Shown piece by piece: positions 24,379 through 32,783 of a stretch of 64,000 nucleotides of DNA. Source of the DNA: an uncultured Oscillibacter sp. (GTDB taxonomy: Bacteria > Bacillota > Clostridia > Oscillospirales > Oscillospiraceae); contig CAJTZI010000004.1 in the NCBI GenBank assembly GCA_910584075.1, positions 1 through 64,000 of the forward strand, in the 5' to 3' direction. A model generated the notes under the pieces. It saw only the letters and a program-made list of their open reading frames with translations, searched no databases and was not told where the DNA came from. How positions within the stretch are numbered: the stretch's first letter is position 1; every line of letters begins with the position of its first letter. The translations under genes were made by a program, and so were the position numbers.

Positions 24379-25599
24379 ATGGCGGACCAGAGAAAGACAA
24401 ACAGCGACGACAGCTGGTTCCCATGGGCGCTGATCATCTTCCTTTTCGTGGTGAAAGCATGGCCGATCGCCTTGGTTATGCTGCTGATCAAGCTCTTTGC
24501 CGACGATGAGAAAAAGGAGCGGACAGCGGCGCCGCCCCTGCAAAAACCCGTCCAGCAGCGAAACCAGCCCATGGCCGGAGGACAGGCTGCCGCCCAGCCC
24601 CGGCAGCCCATGAAGAAGCAGGCGGCCCCGGAGAAAAAGGCCCGCACGGCCATGAGGAAGGCCGCCAGGTCCCCCTCGGTGAAGAAGTCCAACGCGTGGC
24701 TGCTGAAAATCGCCGGCGCGGCGCTGACATTCTTCGGCGTCATGGTCACGGGCACCGCGATAGAGGATATGCTCTATCTCTTTGACACCCTGCGCTTCTG
24801 GCTGCCGGAGATGCTCCAGGGGCTGGCCTTCCTGGCGGGCGGTCTGGCCATGCTGTACAGCGGCTTTTCTATGGACAAGAGCCTCAAGCGCTACGCCAAG
24901 TACCTCTCCGTCATGGGAGACCGGGAGGCGGTTCCCGTGGAAGAGCTGGCCCGGACTCTGGGTTACTCCCGGAGCCGGGTGGAGAAGGATCTCCAGAAGA
25001 TGATTGACCGGGGGTACTTCGGCGGAAAGGCGTATCTCAATGTGGAGCTGGGCTACCTCTTCCGCAGCGGTAAGGCGGATGCGGAGTGGCGCCAGCGGCA
25101 GCAGGCGGCCCGGGCCGCCCAGACCCCGCCTGCTCCCAAGGAGGCGGAGGAGGGCTACTCCGGTATTCTGCGGAACATCCGCCGGGCCAACGACGACATC
25201 GCCGACCCCGTCCTCTCCGCCAAGATCGGCCGGCTGGAGGAGATCACCGCCAGGATCTTCCGGGCGGTGGAGGAAGACCCCGGCAAGCGGGACAAGATCG
25301 ACACGTTCCTGAACTACTACCTGCCCACCACCCAGAAGCTGCTGGACTCCTACGCCGAGTTCGAGGCCGCCGGGGTGGAGGGGGAGAACCTGCGTCAGGC
25401 CAAGGAGCGCATTGAGAGCACCATGGACGCCATCGTCAGGGGCTTTGAGCACCAACTGGACGAGCTGTACAAGGCGGATGTCCTGGATGTGGACAGTGAC
25501 ATCCGGGTGATGGAGCACATGCTCCGCCGGGACACCGCCACCACCGAGGACGACTTCGGCCTGGGCGGCGGCACCGCCGTGCAGGAGGATGAATCGTGA
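24379..25599 (+). CDS. XpaC-family membrane protein (5-bromo-4-chloroindolyl phosphate hydrolysis family)
   Basis: 406 residues. Three hydrophobic segments (residues 15-38, 115-137 and 142-163) separated by a Gln/Pro/Ala-rich linker, a helix-turn-helix-like stretch VEELARTLGYSRSRVEKDLQ at about 200, and the XpaC domain at the C terminus (DTFLNYYLPTTQKLLDSYAE). Despite the family name no phosphatase motif is visible. XpaC genes are usually followed by a TelA toxic-anion-resistance gene, which is absent here. GAGGAGG precedes ATG 24379. Confidence 0.8.
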   Translation: MADQRKTNSDDSWFPWALIIFLFVVKAWPIALVMLLIKLFADDEKKERTAAPPLQKPVQQRNQPMAGGQAAAQPRQPMKKQAAPEKKARTAMRKAARSPSVKKSNAWLLKIAGAALTFFGVMVTGTAIEDMLYLFDTLRFWLPEMLQGLAFLAGGLAMLYSGFSMDKSLKRYAKYLSVMGDREAVPVEELARTLGYSRSRVEKDLQKMIDRGYFGGKAYLNVELGYLFRSGKADAEWRQRQQAARAAQTPPAPKEAEEGYSGILRNIRRANDDIADPVLSAKIGRLEEITARIFRAVEEDPGKRDKIDTFLNYYLPTTQKLLDSYAEFEAAGVEGENLRQAKERIESTMDAIVRGFEHQLDELYKADVLDVDSDIRVMEHMLRRDTATTEDDFGLGGGTAVQEDES

Positions 25600-26108
25600 A
25601 AAAGTGGAAGATTGCCGTCCTCGCGGCGCTGGTTCTGGCGGCGGTTCTCCTCTGGAGCGGCGGGAGACGGGGCCCCGTCACTGTGGAGCTGAACGGAGAG
25701 GAGACCCCGGTGACCCTGGCGGAGGACGAACACGTCTACCTGACGGTGGACCCCGCCTCGGTCACGGCCACAGAGGCAACGGCAGTCCTGCGCAAGGAGG
25801 GGATCCCCCAGATCGGCTACGGAGACCGATACTATATTGCCCGAAAAGCACACCACAGCGGCCGGGAGTGGACGGAAGTCCCCTGGCTTGACGGCGAGGG
25901 TCCGTCCTGGTGGATGCACTTGACCGTCATGGGGTTTGATCCGGACGGCGAACCGGATCTGGAGTACAGGGAGACCAGTCTGCCGGTGGACTGGACGGAC
26001 ATCTACGGCCCTCTGGAGCCGGGGGAGTATCTCCTTGTCAAGAAGGTCACAGACCCGGCGGACCCCTCCGCCGGGCGGTATATCGGGGCGGCTTTCACCG
26101 TGAAATAA
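25596..26108 (+). CDS. Secreted or anchored Ig-like domain protein
   Basis: 170 residues from GTG 25596 (GGAGG 8 bases upstream), overlapping the XpaC-family stop. An uncleaved or signal-peptide helix (KIAVLAALVLAAVLLW) leads to a single beta-sandwich; the closing strand PLEPGEYLLVKKV followed by YIGAAFTVK is the pattern of a bacterial Ig-like fold found in many Firmicute exported proteins. No catalytic motif. Last gene of the operon; it should sit on the outer face of the membrane, perhaps with the XpaC-family protein. Confidence 0.7.
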   Translation: MKKWKIAVLAALVLAAVLLWSGGRRGPVTVELNGEETPVTLAEDEHVYLTVDPASVTATEATAVLRKEGIPQIGYGDRYYIARKAHHSGREWTEVPWLDGEGPSWWMHLTVMGFDPDGEPDLEYRETSLPVDWTDIYGPLEPGEYLLVKKVTDPADPSAGRYIGAAFTVK

Positions 26109-26117
26109 GCGTAGAGG

Positions 26118-26144
26118 AGGCGCGGGGGAACTTCCCCCGCGCCT
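26118..26144 (+). terminator. Terminator between convergent genes
   Basis: AGGCGCGGGGG and its complement form an 11-bp stem around AACTT. Followed by GTTTGCGTTC on the plus strand; it can also serve the convergent membrane-protein gene. Confidence 0.65.
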
Positions 26145-26162
26145 GTTTGCGTTCGGCGTCCC

Positions 26163-26606
26163 TCAGTATTTTTTGGACAGCCGCCGGTAGAAAAATACTC
26201 CCGCTCCGTACTGGACCAGGAGATACACCGCCAGAAGCAGGATGACCATGCGTGCGTTCTCCACAATCTCCAGCGCGCCCAGCACGCCGAAGACCATGAT
26301 GGACAGGGCGCACAGCCCCATCCCCAGCAGCCACGCGTACCGCCCGGAGCGGTCCCGCAGCATAGTCTTCCGCTCGTCCCGCAGATCGATCTGCTCCTCC
26401 TCCAGCTTCGCCCGGTACGCCTCCGCATTCTCCGGCCGGGTCCACTTCCGGTACCGGACCAGCTGCATGGCCCCGGAGCCCAGCAGCCCCGCGCCAAAGC
26501 CCACCATAAGGCTGCTGAGGCGGGTTTCCCACACCAGCCCCGCCAGCAGGATGGCCAGCCCCAAAAGAGCATAGGCCAGAGCGCACCAAAGGTTACTTTT
26601 TTTCAT
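26163..26606 (-). CDS. Small four-helix membrane protein paired with an XRE regulator
   Basis: 147 residues from ATG 26606 (AGAGGAG upstream). Two N-terminal helices (ALAYALLGLAILLAGLVW; LMVGFGAGLLGSGAMQLV), a charged cytosolic loop around residues 50-85 with LRDERKTML, then two more helices. The reading frame upstream of 26606 is antisense-like and has no start signal. It overlaps the XRE gene by 14 bases, the common pairing of a small HTH protein with a DUF2178-like membrane protein. Function unknown; possibly senses membrane state for the regulator. Confidence 0.75.
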   Translation of the reverse strand: MKKSNLWCALAYALLGLAILLAGLVWETRLSSLMVGFGAGLLGSGAMQLVRYRKWTRPENAEAYRAKLEEEQIDLRDERKTMLRDRSGRYAWLLGMGLCALSIMVFGVLGALEIVENARMVILLLAVYLLVQYGAGVFFYRRLSKKY

Positions 26607-26808
26607 CAGAACCGCTCCTCTCGTGAATAAAAATTTCCTCAATGGGCAGACCGAAAAAATCCGAGATGGTGAAGGCCAGGTCCAACGAGGGGTTGTACCT
26701 GCCATTTTCAATGGAGCTCACCGTCTGCCGGGACACCCGGATAGCCCGGGCGAAGTCCTCCTGGTTCAGCCCCCGGGTCTTGCGCAGCTGCTCCACTCTG
26801 TTGTCCAT
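26593..26808 (-). CDS. XRE-family HTH regulator
   Basis: 71 residues, one Cro/CI-type helix-turn-helix (LNQEDFARAIRVSRQTVSSI, then ENGRYNPSLDLAFTISDFF). AAAGGAGG precedes ATG 26808. It is first in a two-gene operon with the membrane protein. Two copies of a 16-bp palindrome flank its promoter, so it probably represses itself. Similar to the small regulators annotated YgzD/HTH-3 in Firmicutes. Confidence 0.88.
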   Translation of the reverse strand: MDNRVEQLRKTRGLNQEDFARAIRVSRQTVSSIENGRYNPSLDLAFTISDFFGLPIEEIFIHERSGSDEKK

Positions 26809-26830
26809 TTCATCGCCTCCTTTGAAAAAC

Positions 26831-26890
26831 GTAAAGGTACCTTTACTTCTGTTATACCACGACGGGGATGAATTGTCAAGGTTCCTTTAC
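26831..26890 (-). promoter_or_regulatory. XRE promoter with two palindromic operators
   Basis: Minus-strand TTGACA (26874-26879), 17 bases, TATAAC (26851-26856). A perfect palindrome GTAAAGGTACCTTTAC (26831-26846) lies at about +5 to +20 and a 14/16 copy (26875-26890) overlaps the -35, a layout suited to autorepression. Confidence 0.75.
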
Positions 26891-26914
26891 AAAAAATGAT
26901 GTGGGCGGTTCCGG

Positions 26915-27022
26915 GTGGCAGGGGACGGCCAAGGGGCCGTCCCCTGCCACAGCTTGAAACGGACGGGGAGAGCGCCTCATACAGGACCTGTGCCACGCAT
27001 AGGGGCCGCCGCCTTCGGCGGC
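26915..27022. repeat. Two strong intergenic palindromes
   Basis: A 16-bp perfect stem (26915-26930 with 26935-26950, loop AAGG) and a GGGGCCGCCG/CGGCGGCCC stem (about 27002-27022). The second shares its core with the hairpin next to the RAYT remnant at 55779-55816, so it may be a REP-like sequence. Neither has a U tract. Confidence 0.6.
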
Positions 27023-27067
27023 CCGTTCCCCCCAGCCGCGGTCCCGTTTTCCCTCTCAAAACGGCGG

Positions 27068-27096
27068 TTGTTTTTTTCCGCCGTGTGTGATATACT
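27068..27096 (+). promoter_or_regulatory. Promoter of the zinc-binding lipoprotein gene
   Basis: TTGTTT, 17 bases, TATACT; transcript start near 27103, inside the Fur/Zur-type box. Confidence 0.65.
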
Positions 27097-27102
27097 CCGA
27101 TT

Positions 27103-27117
27103 TGAAAATGATTCTCA
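27103..27117. promoter_or_regulatory. Fur/Zur-family box
   Basis: TGAAAATGATTCTCA fits the 7-1-7 consensus TGANAATNATTNTCA completely. Position at about +1 to +15 of the promoter indicates metal-dependent repression; with a ZnuA-like gene downstream, Zur is the likely binder, but Fur or PerR sites look alike. Confidence 0.7.
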
Positions 27118-27138
27118 AATTTGAAAGAGGGACTGACA

Positions 27139-28119
27139 TTGAGACGAATCACCGTCCTGGCGCTGCTGTGCGCTTTTCTTCTGGCGGGCTGCGCCCCGGC
27201 GGGGCGGGAGCCGGGAAGGACGGAGCAGCTCCAGGTTGTAGCCGCCATCTTCCCGGCCTACGACTTCGCCCGCGCCGCCGCCGGAGACCTGGCCCAGGTG
27301 ACGCTGCTGCTGCCCCCGGGGGCGGAGAGCCACTCCTACGAGCCCACCCCCGCGGACATCCTGACAGTGCGGGACTGCGACCTCTTTGTGTACCTGGGGG
27401 GCGAGTCGGACCACTGGGTGGACACCATTCTGGACAACATCGACTTCCAGGGCCGGACGCTGCGGATGGTGGACTGCGTGGAGCTGCTGGAGGAGGAGAC
27501 CCGGGAGGGAATGCAGGCATCCCCCGGCCATGATCATGAGAGCCATGAGGGCCGCGAGCATGGCCCAGGAGAGGTGGTGGGCATGGACGAGCACGTCTGG
27601 ACCTCTCCCCGGAACGCCGCCGCCGTCACCCGGGCGGTGGGGGAGGTCCTGGCGGAGCTGGATGGTGCCCACGGGGAGGCCTATCGGGCCGGCGCCGGGG
27701 ACTATGCCGCCAAGATCGAGGCCCTGGACAGGGAATTCGCCGCCTTTTTTGACGGCCTGGACAGCCGGACCATTGTCTTTGGGGACCGCTTTCCCCTGCG
27801 GTATTTCGCGGAGGCCTACGGTCTGGACTACTACGCCGCCTTCCCCGGCTGCGGGGCCCAGACGGAGCCATCGGCGGCTACCGTGGCCTTTCTGACAGAG
27901 AAGGTCCGGGCGGAGGGACTGGGAACCGTGTGGTATATCGAGTTTTCCAACCACCTGGTGGCGGACAGCATCGCCGAGGCCGCCGGCGCCTCCGCAGCCA
28001 TGTTCCATACCTGCCACAACGTCTCCCGGGACGACCTGGAGGCGGGGGCCACATATCTCTCCCTGATGGAGGGAAACCTGGAGACCCTGCGAGAGCGGAT
28101 GACAGCATATGGGCCATAA
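27139..28119 (+). CDS. Zinc/manganese ABC transporter substrate-binding lipoprotein (ZnuA-like)
   Basis: 326 residues from TTG 27139, 7 bases after AGAGGG, starting a lipoprotein signal that ends in LLAGC. Cluster A-I solute-binding fold: first metal His in PGAESHSYEP, a His-rich loop GHDHESHEGREHGPGE, second His in DEHVWTSP, and Asp/Glu region near the C terminus. The third His of classical ZnuA is replaced (FGDRFPLRYF), as in a Firmicute subgroup. It catches Zn2+ outside the cell for import. No permease or ATPase gene (znuB, znuC) follows, so it relies on partners elsewhere. Controlled by the Fur/Zur-type box upstream. Confidence 0.87.
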   Translation: MRRITVLALLCAFLLAGCAPAGREPGRTEQLQVVAAIFPAYDFARAAAGDLAQVTLLLPPGAESHSYEPTPADILTVRDCDLFVYLGGESDHWVDTILDNIDFQGRTLRMVDCVELLEEETREGMQASPGHDHESHEGREHGPGEVVGMDEHVWTSPRNAAAVTRAVGEVLAELDGAHGEAYRAGAGDYAAKIEALDREFAAFFDGLDSRTIVFGDRFPLRYFAEAYGLDYYAAFPGCGAQTEPSAATVAFLTEKVRAEGLGTVWYIEFSNHLVADSIAEAAGASAAMFHTCHNVSRDDLEAGATYLSLMEGNLETLRERMTAYGP

Positions 28120-28149
28120 TGCTGCGTTAAGAATTTGACAAATTTTTTC

Positions 28150-28178
28150 TTGCCTGACAGAGGATTTTCCCCTATAAT
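28150..28178 (+). promoter_or_regulatory. Promoter of the DUF1576 gene
   Basis: TTGCCT, 17 bases, TATAAT. A nearby TTGACA at 28136 is too far from any -10. Confidence 0.65.
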
Positions 28179-28221
28179 AGAATCATGAAAAATCAATTCC
28201 TGGAAAGAGGGGAAAACCGGA

Positions 28222-29601
28222 GTGCAAAACCGCTATGAGAAGATATTTCCCGGCACCATCGCCGTCGCCGGCATTATGATTTTGCTGGGCGTCCTGCTGG
28301 ACGACCCAAGAAACATCCCCATCGGACTGTACCACATCGTCACCATGCAGGACCTGCTGATTACGGACTATGTGTCCATCGGCGGTGTGGGGGCGGCGCT
28401 GGTAAACTCCGGATTGGTGATGGTATTGTCCATCTGCCTGATCAAGCTGTCCAAGGATCCATTTAATGGCTTTACCATGGTGGAGATGGGCCTGATGGCG
28501 GGCTTTTCTCTGTTTGGAAAGAATATATTGAACATCTGGCCCATTATATTGGGAACCTGGCTGTACGCCCGATACCAGAAGGAGCCCTTTTCCAAGCACG
28601 CCTCCGTGGCTCTGCTGGCCACGTCTCTGGCGCCTCTGGTGAGCTATATGTCCCTGGGCAGCATCCATGCCAGCCTGCCTCTGGGCATCTTCAGCGGCGT
28701 GGTGATCGGCTTTATCCTGCCCTCTCTGTCAGCCTATACCTACAAGGTTCAAAACGGCATGAATCTCTATAACATGGGCTTTGCCTGCGGTCTGTTCGCC
28801 ATGATGATCGTGCCCATCCTCACCGCCTTCGGCGACCATCCGGACTCCGCCATGTACTGGGCTACGGAGTACAACAGCACCTTTGCCATCATCCTGGGGG
28901 TGATCTGCGCCGTCTTCATTTTCACCGGCTTCTTCGGCTCGGGAATGCCCTTCTGGGCCGTCTGGGCCGGATACCGGCGGCTGCTGTCCACCACCGGCCG
29001 GGCCCCCAGCGACTACCTCCGAATGTTCGGCGCGGGGCCGGTGCTGGTGAACACCGGCGTCAACGGCCTGATCGGCATGGCGTATATCTTCATCGTGGGC
29101 GGCCAGCTCAACGGCCCCACCCTGGGGGGGATCTTTACCATCATGGGCTTCTCCGCCTTTGGAAAGCACGCCCGGAATGTTATTCCCGTCATGGTGGGAA
29201 TTGCCCTGGGGGCCTACGGAATGCACTACACCCCGGACTATCCGGCCCTCCAGCTGGCGGGTCTCTTTGGCACCACCCTGGCTCCCATCTCCGGCCATTT
29301 CGGCTGGCCCTTCGGCATTCTGGCCGGGTTCATTCACTCGGCCCTGGTGCTCCAGACCGGCGGCCCCGTGGCGGGGCTGAACCTCTACAACAATGGCTTT
29401 TCCGGCGGGCTGATTGCCATTGTCCTCTATCCCACCGTTACGGCCATTGTCCGTCACCGCAACCCCAGGCTGCGGGACCAGGACTATTACGACCTGTTTG
29501 AGGAGAGCGACCCCATCGACGTCTCCCGCTGGCGCACGGAGCAGGTGGCGGAGGAGCGGCAGGAGGAACCCATCGTGGAAACAGAGCCCCCCGCGGAGTG
29601 A
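28222..29601 (+). CDS. DUF1576 membrane protein
   Basis: 459 residues, about ten to twelve membrane helices arranged as two similar halves: MGFSLFGKN-type (GLMAGFSLFGKNILNIWP) and IMGFSAFGKHARNVIPVM are clearly internal repeats, as are the two LYNMGF/LYNNGF segments. This inverted or tandem two-fold symmetry suggests a transporter. The family is annotated only as DUF1576. GTG 28222 is used, with GAGGGG upstream; the hydrophilic tail ends in an acidic stretch. Stands alone, bounded by its own promoter and terminator. Confidence 0.8.
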   Translation: MQNRYEKIFPGTIAVAGIMILLGVLLDDPRNIPIGLYHIVTMQDLLITDYVSIGGVGAALVNSGLVMVLSICLIKLSKDPFNGFTMVEMGLMAGFSLFGKNILNIWPIILGTWLYARYQKEPFSKHASVALLATSLAPLVSYMSLGSIHASLPLGIFSGVVIGFILPSLSAYTYKVQNGMNLYNMGFACGLFAMMIVPILTAFGDHPDSAMYWATEYNSTFAIILGVICAVFIFTGFFGSGMPFWAVWAGYRRLLSTTGRAPSDYLRMFGAGPVLVNTGVNGLIGMAYIFIVGGQLNGPTLGGIFTIMGFSAFGKHARNVIPVMVGIALGAYGMHYTPDYPALQLAGLFGTTLAPISGHFGWPFGILAGFIHSALVLQTGGPVAGLNLYNNGFSGGLIAIVLYPTVTAIVRHRNPRLRDQDYYDLFEESDPIDVSRWRTEQVAEERQEEPIVETEPPAE

Positions 29602-29613
29602 GAACGGACATGT

Positions 29614-29646
29614 GAAGCGCCCGGAGCTTTTGGCTCCGGGCGCTTC
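29614..29646 (+). terminator. Terminator between the DUF1576 and Sel1 genes
   Basis: 14-bp perfect stem GAAGCGCCCGGAGC with a 5-base loop; serves both convergent genes. Confidence 0.75.
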
Positions 29647-29667
29647 GCCTATATGATGTTCAGGAGA

Positions 29668-30915
29668 TCACCGCCGGACCCACTTGCCGAAGAGCGTCTT
29701 CTTGTAGTGGAGCAGCTCCTCCTTGGCCTTGTCGAAATTTCCGGCCTTCTGGAGGTACTCCACGCCCTTGGGGATGTTCTCCTGGACGCCGCCCAGGCCC
29801 CGCGCGTGGATATAGCCCCGCATATAGTCCGCCTCTTTGTTCTGCCAGTCCACCTGGTTCAGGAATTGGAGGGCTTTGACGTAGTCCTGGGGGGTGCCAA
29901 GACCGTAGAAGCAGCACTTGGCCAGGTAGAACACGCCCCAGGTGCTGCCTTTCTTGTCGTGGGCCACAGAGAGGTAGTGGAAGGCCTTGGCGTAATCCTG
30001 GGGCACGCCCGTGCCCTGGAAATAGGCCCGGCCCAGGTAGTTGTTGGCCCCCATGTGGACGGGGTCCCGGGCCAGCTCTTTTTCATAGCAGGCCGCCGCG
30101 TAGGCCGCGTCCTTCTCCGTGCCCTTACCCGCCTCATACAGGTAGCCCACCTCAAACCAGTCGCCGGGGTTGCCGCCCTCGGCGGCCTCGGTGTACCAGT
30201 GGAGGGCCTCCTCGTACCGCTCGGCCTTTTTCAGCTCGTCGGCATAGATGGATTGGTGGAGGGGGTGGCCATACTCCGCGCCGGTCTTCCACAGGTCCCT
30301 GGCCTTCTCCGGCTGAGGGTCGATGATGTCCTCGTCGCCCTTGGTGTAGTACTGGTTGAGGTTGTTGGCGGCGAAGTAGATGCCGCCCCGGAAGGCCTTC
30401 CAGAACCAGTCCTCGCACTTGGAGATGTTCTCTTTGAGATAGGCCTTGAACTCTGCCTGGCTGGCGAAGGAGTCCTTCCCCTTGTTCTGGATGCGGAGGA
30501 AGTCCCACCAAAAATAGGAGTTGCCCACCACGTACTGGCTGAAGGCGTCGCCTCCCTCCGCCAGCTCCACCGCCTGGTCAAAGGCCTGCTGGAGGCTCTC
30601 GAAGGGCATCTTCTTCTGCACCGACGGGGTCAGCTCCCCGCTGCGCAGGGCCACCAGCACCCCCAGGGCGCTGCCCTGCTCTACGGACTTGTGGAGGAGC
30701 TTGGTGGCCCGCTGGTCGTCCTCCGGAAAGCCGTGGCCCCGCCACACGTACTGATAGCCGCAATAGCACCGAGCCAGCACACAGCTGGCGTCGCCGTCTC
30801 CGGCGGCGGAGGCCTTTTCCAGCAGGGCGAAAGCCTCCTTTCCCCGGCCCGTCCGCTCGTTGTAGTAGATGTCCTGGAGGGCCTGCTTTACCTCATTGCT
30901 CAAAACCGCTGCCAT
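29668..30915 (-). CDS. Sel1/TPR repeat protein
   Basis: 415 residues built of about nine Sel1-like helical repeats (for example LLEKASAAGDGDASCVLARC, then WYTEAAEGGNPGDWFEVGYL and LGRAYFQGTGVPQDYAKAFH). No signal peptide, so cytoplasmic. Sel1 repeats hold protein partners together. The downstream partner gene in transcription order is preceded by a predicted membrane protein 30 bases away on the same strand, suggesting the two proteins form a membrane-linked pair. AAAGGAG precedes ATG 30915. Exact role unknown. Confidence 0.8.
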   Translation of the reverse strand: MAAVLSNEVKQALQDIYYNERTGRGKEAFALLEKASAAGDGDASCVLARCYCGYQYVWRGHGFPEDDQRATKLLHKSVEQGSALGVLVALRSGELTPSVQKKMPFESLQQAFDQAVELAEGGDAFSQYVVGNSYFWWDFLRIQNKGKDSFASQAEFKAYLKENISKCEDWFWKAFRGGIYFAANNLNQYYTKGDEDIIDPQPEKARDLWKTGAEYGHPLHQSIYADELKKAERYEEALHWYTEAAEGGNPGDWFEVGYLYEAGKGTEKDAAYAAACYEKELARDPVHMGANNYLGRAYFQGTGVPQDYAKAFHYLSVAHDKKGSTWGVFYLAKCCFYGLGTPQDYVKALQFLNQVDWQNKEADYMRGYIHARGLGGVQENIPKGVEYLQKAGNFDKAKEELLHYKKTLFGKWVRR

Positions 30916-30945
30916 GATTAGAACGCTCCTTTTCTTATTGAGTCT

Positions 30946-32553
30946 CTATTTTGCTTTTTTGACCCGCTTCCAGTCCCCGCCTCCCGGCAGATACCGGCCA
31001 CGGGGATAACCCGTCAGCCACGCCGCCGCCTCCCGGGGCGGCATTTTGGTGATGTAGAATTCCAGCTCCGGTCCGCCGGGTCTGGCGGCCTCCACGGTGC
31101 ACCGGGCGTCGGACCGGTCCCCCGCCGTCACCCGAATCCGCAGGAATCCCTCCGGGTGGGTCAGGTCCACCAGCTGGTACGTGCCGTCCATGATGCCCTC
31201 CGCCGCCACCTGGATGTCCTCTCTGGTAAAGTTGACGTGGTTCTCAGCGGCGCCGCTGGCATAGACCAGAGACAGCCTCCCGTGGGACTGCCGGGGCTGG
31301 GGCGTGGGTCCTCCGGAGCCCTGGTACAGCCGCCGCAGGTCCCAGTCCGCAAGATCCGGGGCCTCCCGGCGGAGCCAGGCCGTCAGCACGGCCAGGGCCT
31401 CCCGGCGGTCCATGGACCTGGCCAGGGCCAGGTGCTCCTCCCTGGGGGCCAGCTCCAGAAGGAGCAGAACCTTGCCGTCCTCCTGGACGAGGCAGTTCAG
31501 AGAGCGGAGGGTCCGGCCCTGGGTCTCCAGGGGACGGGTGGGCGTCAGCTCAAAGCCGGACTCCGCACCGTCCGGACAGCGCTCCAGCAGCTCCTCCACC
31601 AGGGAGGCGGTCAATCGGGAGGTCACCTCTCCGTCCCGCCGCCGCAGGATCATGTCCTGGGGGCCGCCGCTGAGAACCTCCCGCTGAGCCGCTGCAGAGG
31701 CCCCCAGGGCCTGCCGCTGGCGGAAGTCCCGCTCAAAGTCCTCCCGGGCGCTCTCGTCCATGGTCCAGAAGTCCAAGTTCTGGCCGTTGTTGCCCCAAGC
31801 GGCCTCCGGCACTTGCAGGCGGAGATACTCCGCGGCGGCCTGGAGGTCCGCGAGGCTGTTGAAGCTGGTGACGCTCCGCTGCCAGCGGTCGTCTACGAGC
31901 ACCAGCTCCATGTCCCGGCGGGTGCGGACGCCGGTCTGGGTGCGGTGCTGGTGGATCTCGTTGACCACGAAGATGCCCCGGATGCGGTCAATGCGGTTTA
32001 CGCTGTCCCCCAGGACCCACTCCCGGCCCACGCCCACGGGGCCGAACCACCGGCCGTTCTCTCGGAGGTCGCCGTCCACCATGGCGAAGAGCTCCTCCAC
32101 CGGCGGGGCCTCCTCCGGGTAGGGCAGCTGGCTGCGGATGGATTTTGCCAGGGCGCTTTTGGCCGGGAAGAAGGCGTCCCGGATGGCGGCATAGGCCAGA
32201 TAGAGCCCGCCGGTTACCAGCAGGGGGCCGCCGATGGCGCAGAAGGCCAGGGTGGCATAGTCCCCGGTTTCCCAATAGGTCCGGTCCTGCCGCAGGCCCA
32301 CGGGCAGCATGTACAGCAGCGCGCCGCCTGCCGCCAGCACCAGCAGCGCCCAGATCAGCCAGGTGAGGCGCTTCCGGGTGCGGCTGAGACAAAAGCCCTC
32401 CGACTGGCCGTGGGGATTGTTTTTCCGCTGGAGTCCCATCAACACCAGGATGACGGGGATGGCCAGCAGGCGCAGCGTCACGGCCAGCAGCACGTAGACC
32501 ACCGCGTTCCAGGGCCAGCGCAGAAAGCCGCCTTTGTTCTCCTTGGATGCCAT
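30946..32553 (-). CDS. Membrane protein with large soluble domain, unknown function
   Basis: 535 residues from ATG 32553 (GGAGGAGG upstream). Three N-terminal helices (AVVYVLLAVTLRLLAIPVIL; WLIWALLVLAAGGALLYMLP; LAFCAIGGPLLVTGGLYLAY), then about 400 soluble residues. The region around VGREWVLGDSVNRIDRIRGI and RRDMELVLVDDRWQRSVTSF resembles PH-like or YcxB-type beta domains but I cannot name it. The C-terminal part (LEFYITKMPPREAAAWLTGY) looks like a beta-rich binding domain. First gene of an operon with the Sel1 protein, with a good promoter at 32600-32628. Confidence 0.65.
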   Translation of the reverse strand: MASKENKGGFLRWPWNAVVYVLLAVTLRLLAIPVILVLMGLQRKNNPHGQSEGFCLSRTRKRLTWLIWALLVLAAGGALLYMLPVGLRQDRTYWETGDYATLAFCAIGGPLLVTGGLYLAYAAIRDAFFPAKSALAKSIRSQLPYPEEAPPVEELFAMVDGDLRENGRWFGPVGVGREWVLGDSVNRIDRIRGIFVVNEIHQHRTQTGVRTRRDMELVLVDDRWQRSVTSFNSLADLQAAAEYLRLQVPEAAWGNNGQNLDFWTMDESAREDFERDFRQRQALGASAAAQREVLSGGPQDMILRRRDGEVTSRLTASLVEELLERCPDGAESGFELTPTRPLETQGRTLRSLNCLVQEDGKVLLLLELAPREEHLALARSMDRREALAVLTAWLRREAPDLADWDLRRLYQGSGGPTPQPRQSHGRLSLVYASGAAENHVNFTREDIQVAAEGIMDGTYQLVDLTHPEGFLRIRVTAGDRSDARCTVEAARPGGPELEFYITKMPPREAAAWLTGYPRGRYLPGGGDWKRVKKAK

Positions 32554-32599
32554 GTCTGCCTCCTCCTCCGCCCCGGAGAGGGCGGAATCTGATGGGTCA

Positions 32600-32628
32600 A
32601 TTTTACCAGCGGAGGGGGCGTTTGTCCA
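32600..32628 (-). promoter_or_regulatory. Promoter of the membrane protein/Sel1 operon
   Basis: Minus-strand TGGACA (32623-32628), 17 bases, TAAAAT (32600-32605). Confidence 0.7.
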
Positions 32629-32720
32629 GTCCGGCGGCATGATTTCTCAGAGTGTTTCCCAAAACACGGAGGAATGTTCAGCGGTTTGGAAGCGGCGCGG
32701 TGGCTGAGCTCTATATATGC

Positions 32721-32755
32721 AAACCGCCCCGGAGAGAAACTCTCCGGGGCGGTTT
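32721..32755 (-). terminator. Terminator after the uracil permease gene
   Basis: 15-bp perfect stem AAACCGCCCCGGAGA around a 5-base loop, 28 bases beyond the stop codon. Confidence 0.75.
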
Positions 32756-32783
32756 CGCCGGAAGCAATCGCTGGCGCGGGAGA

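Noticed and set aside
28185..28238. 17-codon frame before the DUF1576 gene as a leader peptide
   Set aside because: The transcript would begin at about its first base, leaving no ribosome site, and no terminator or attenuator follows.
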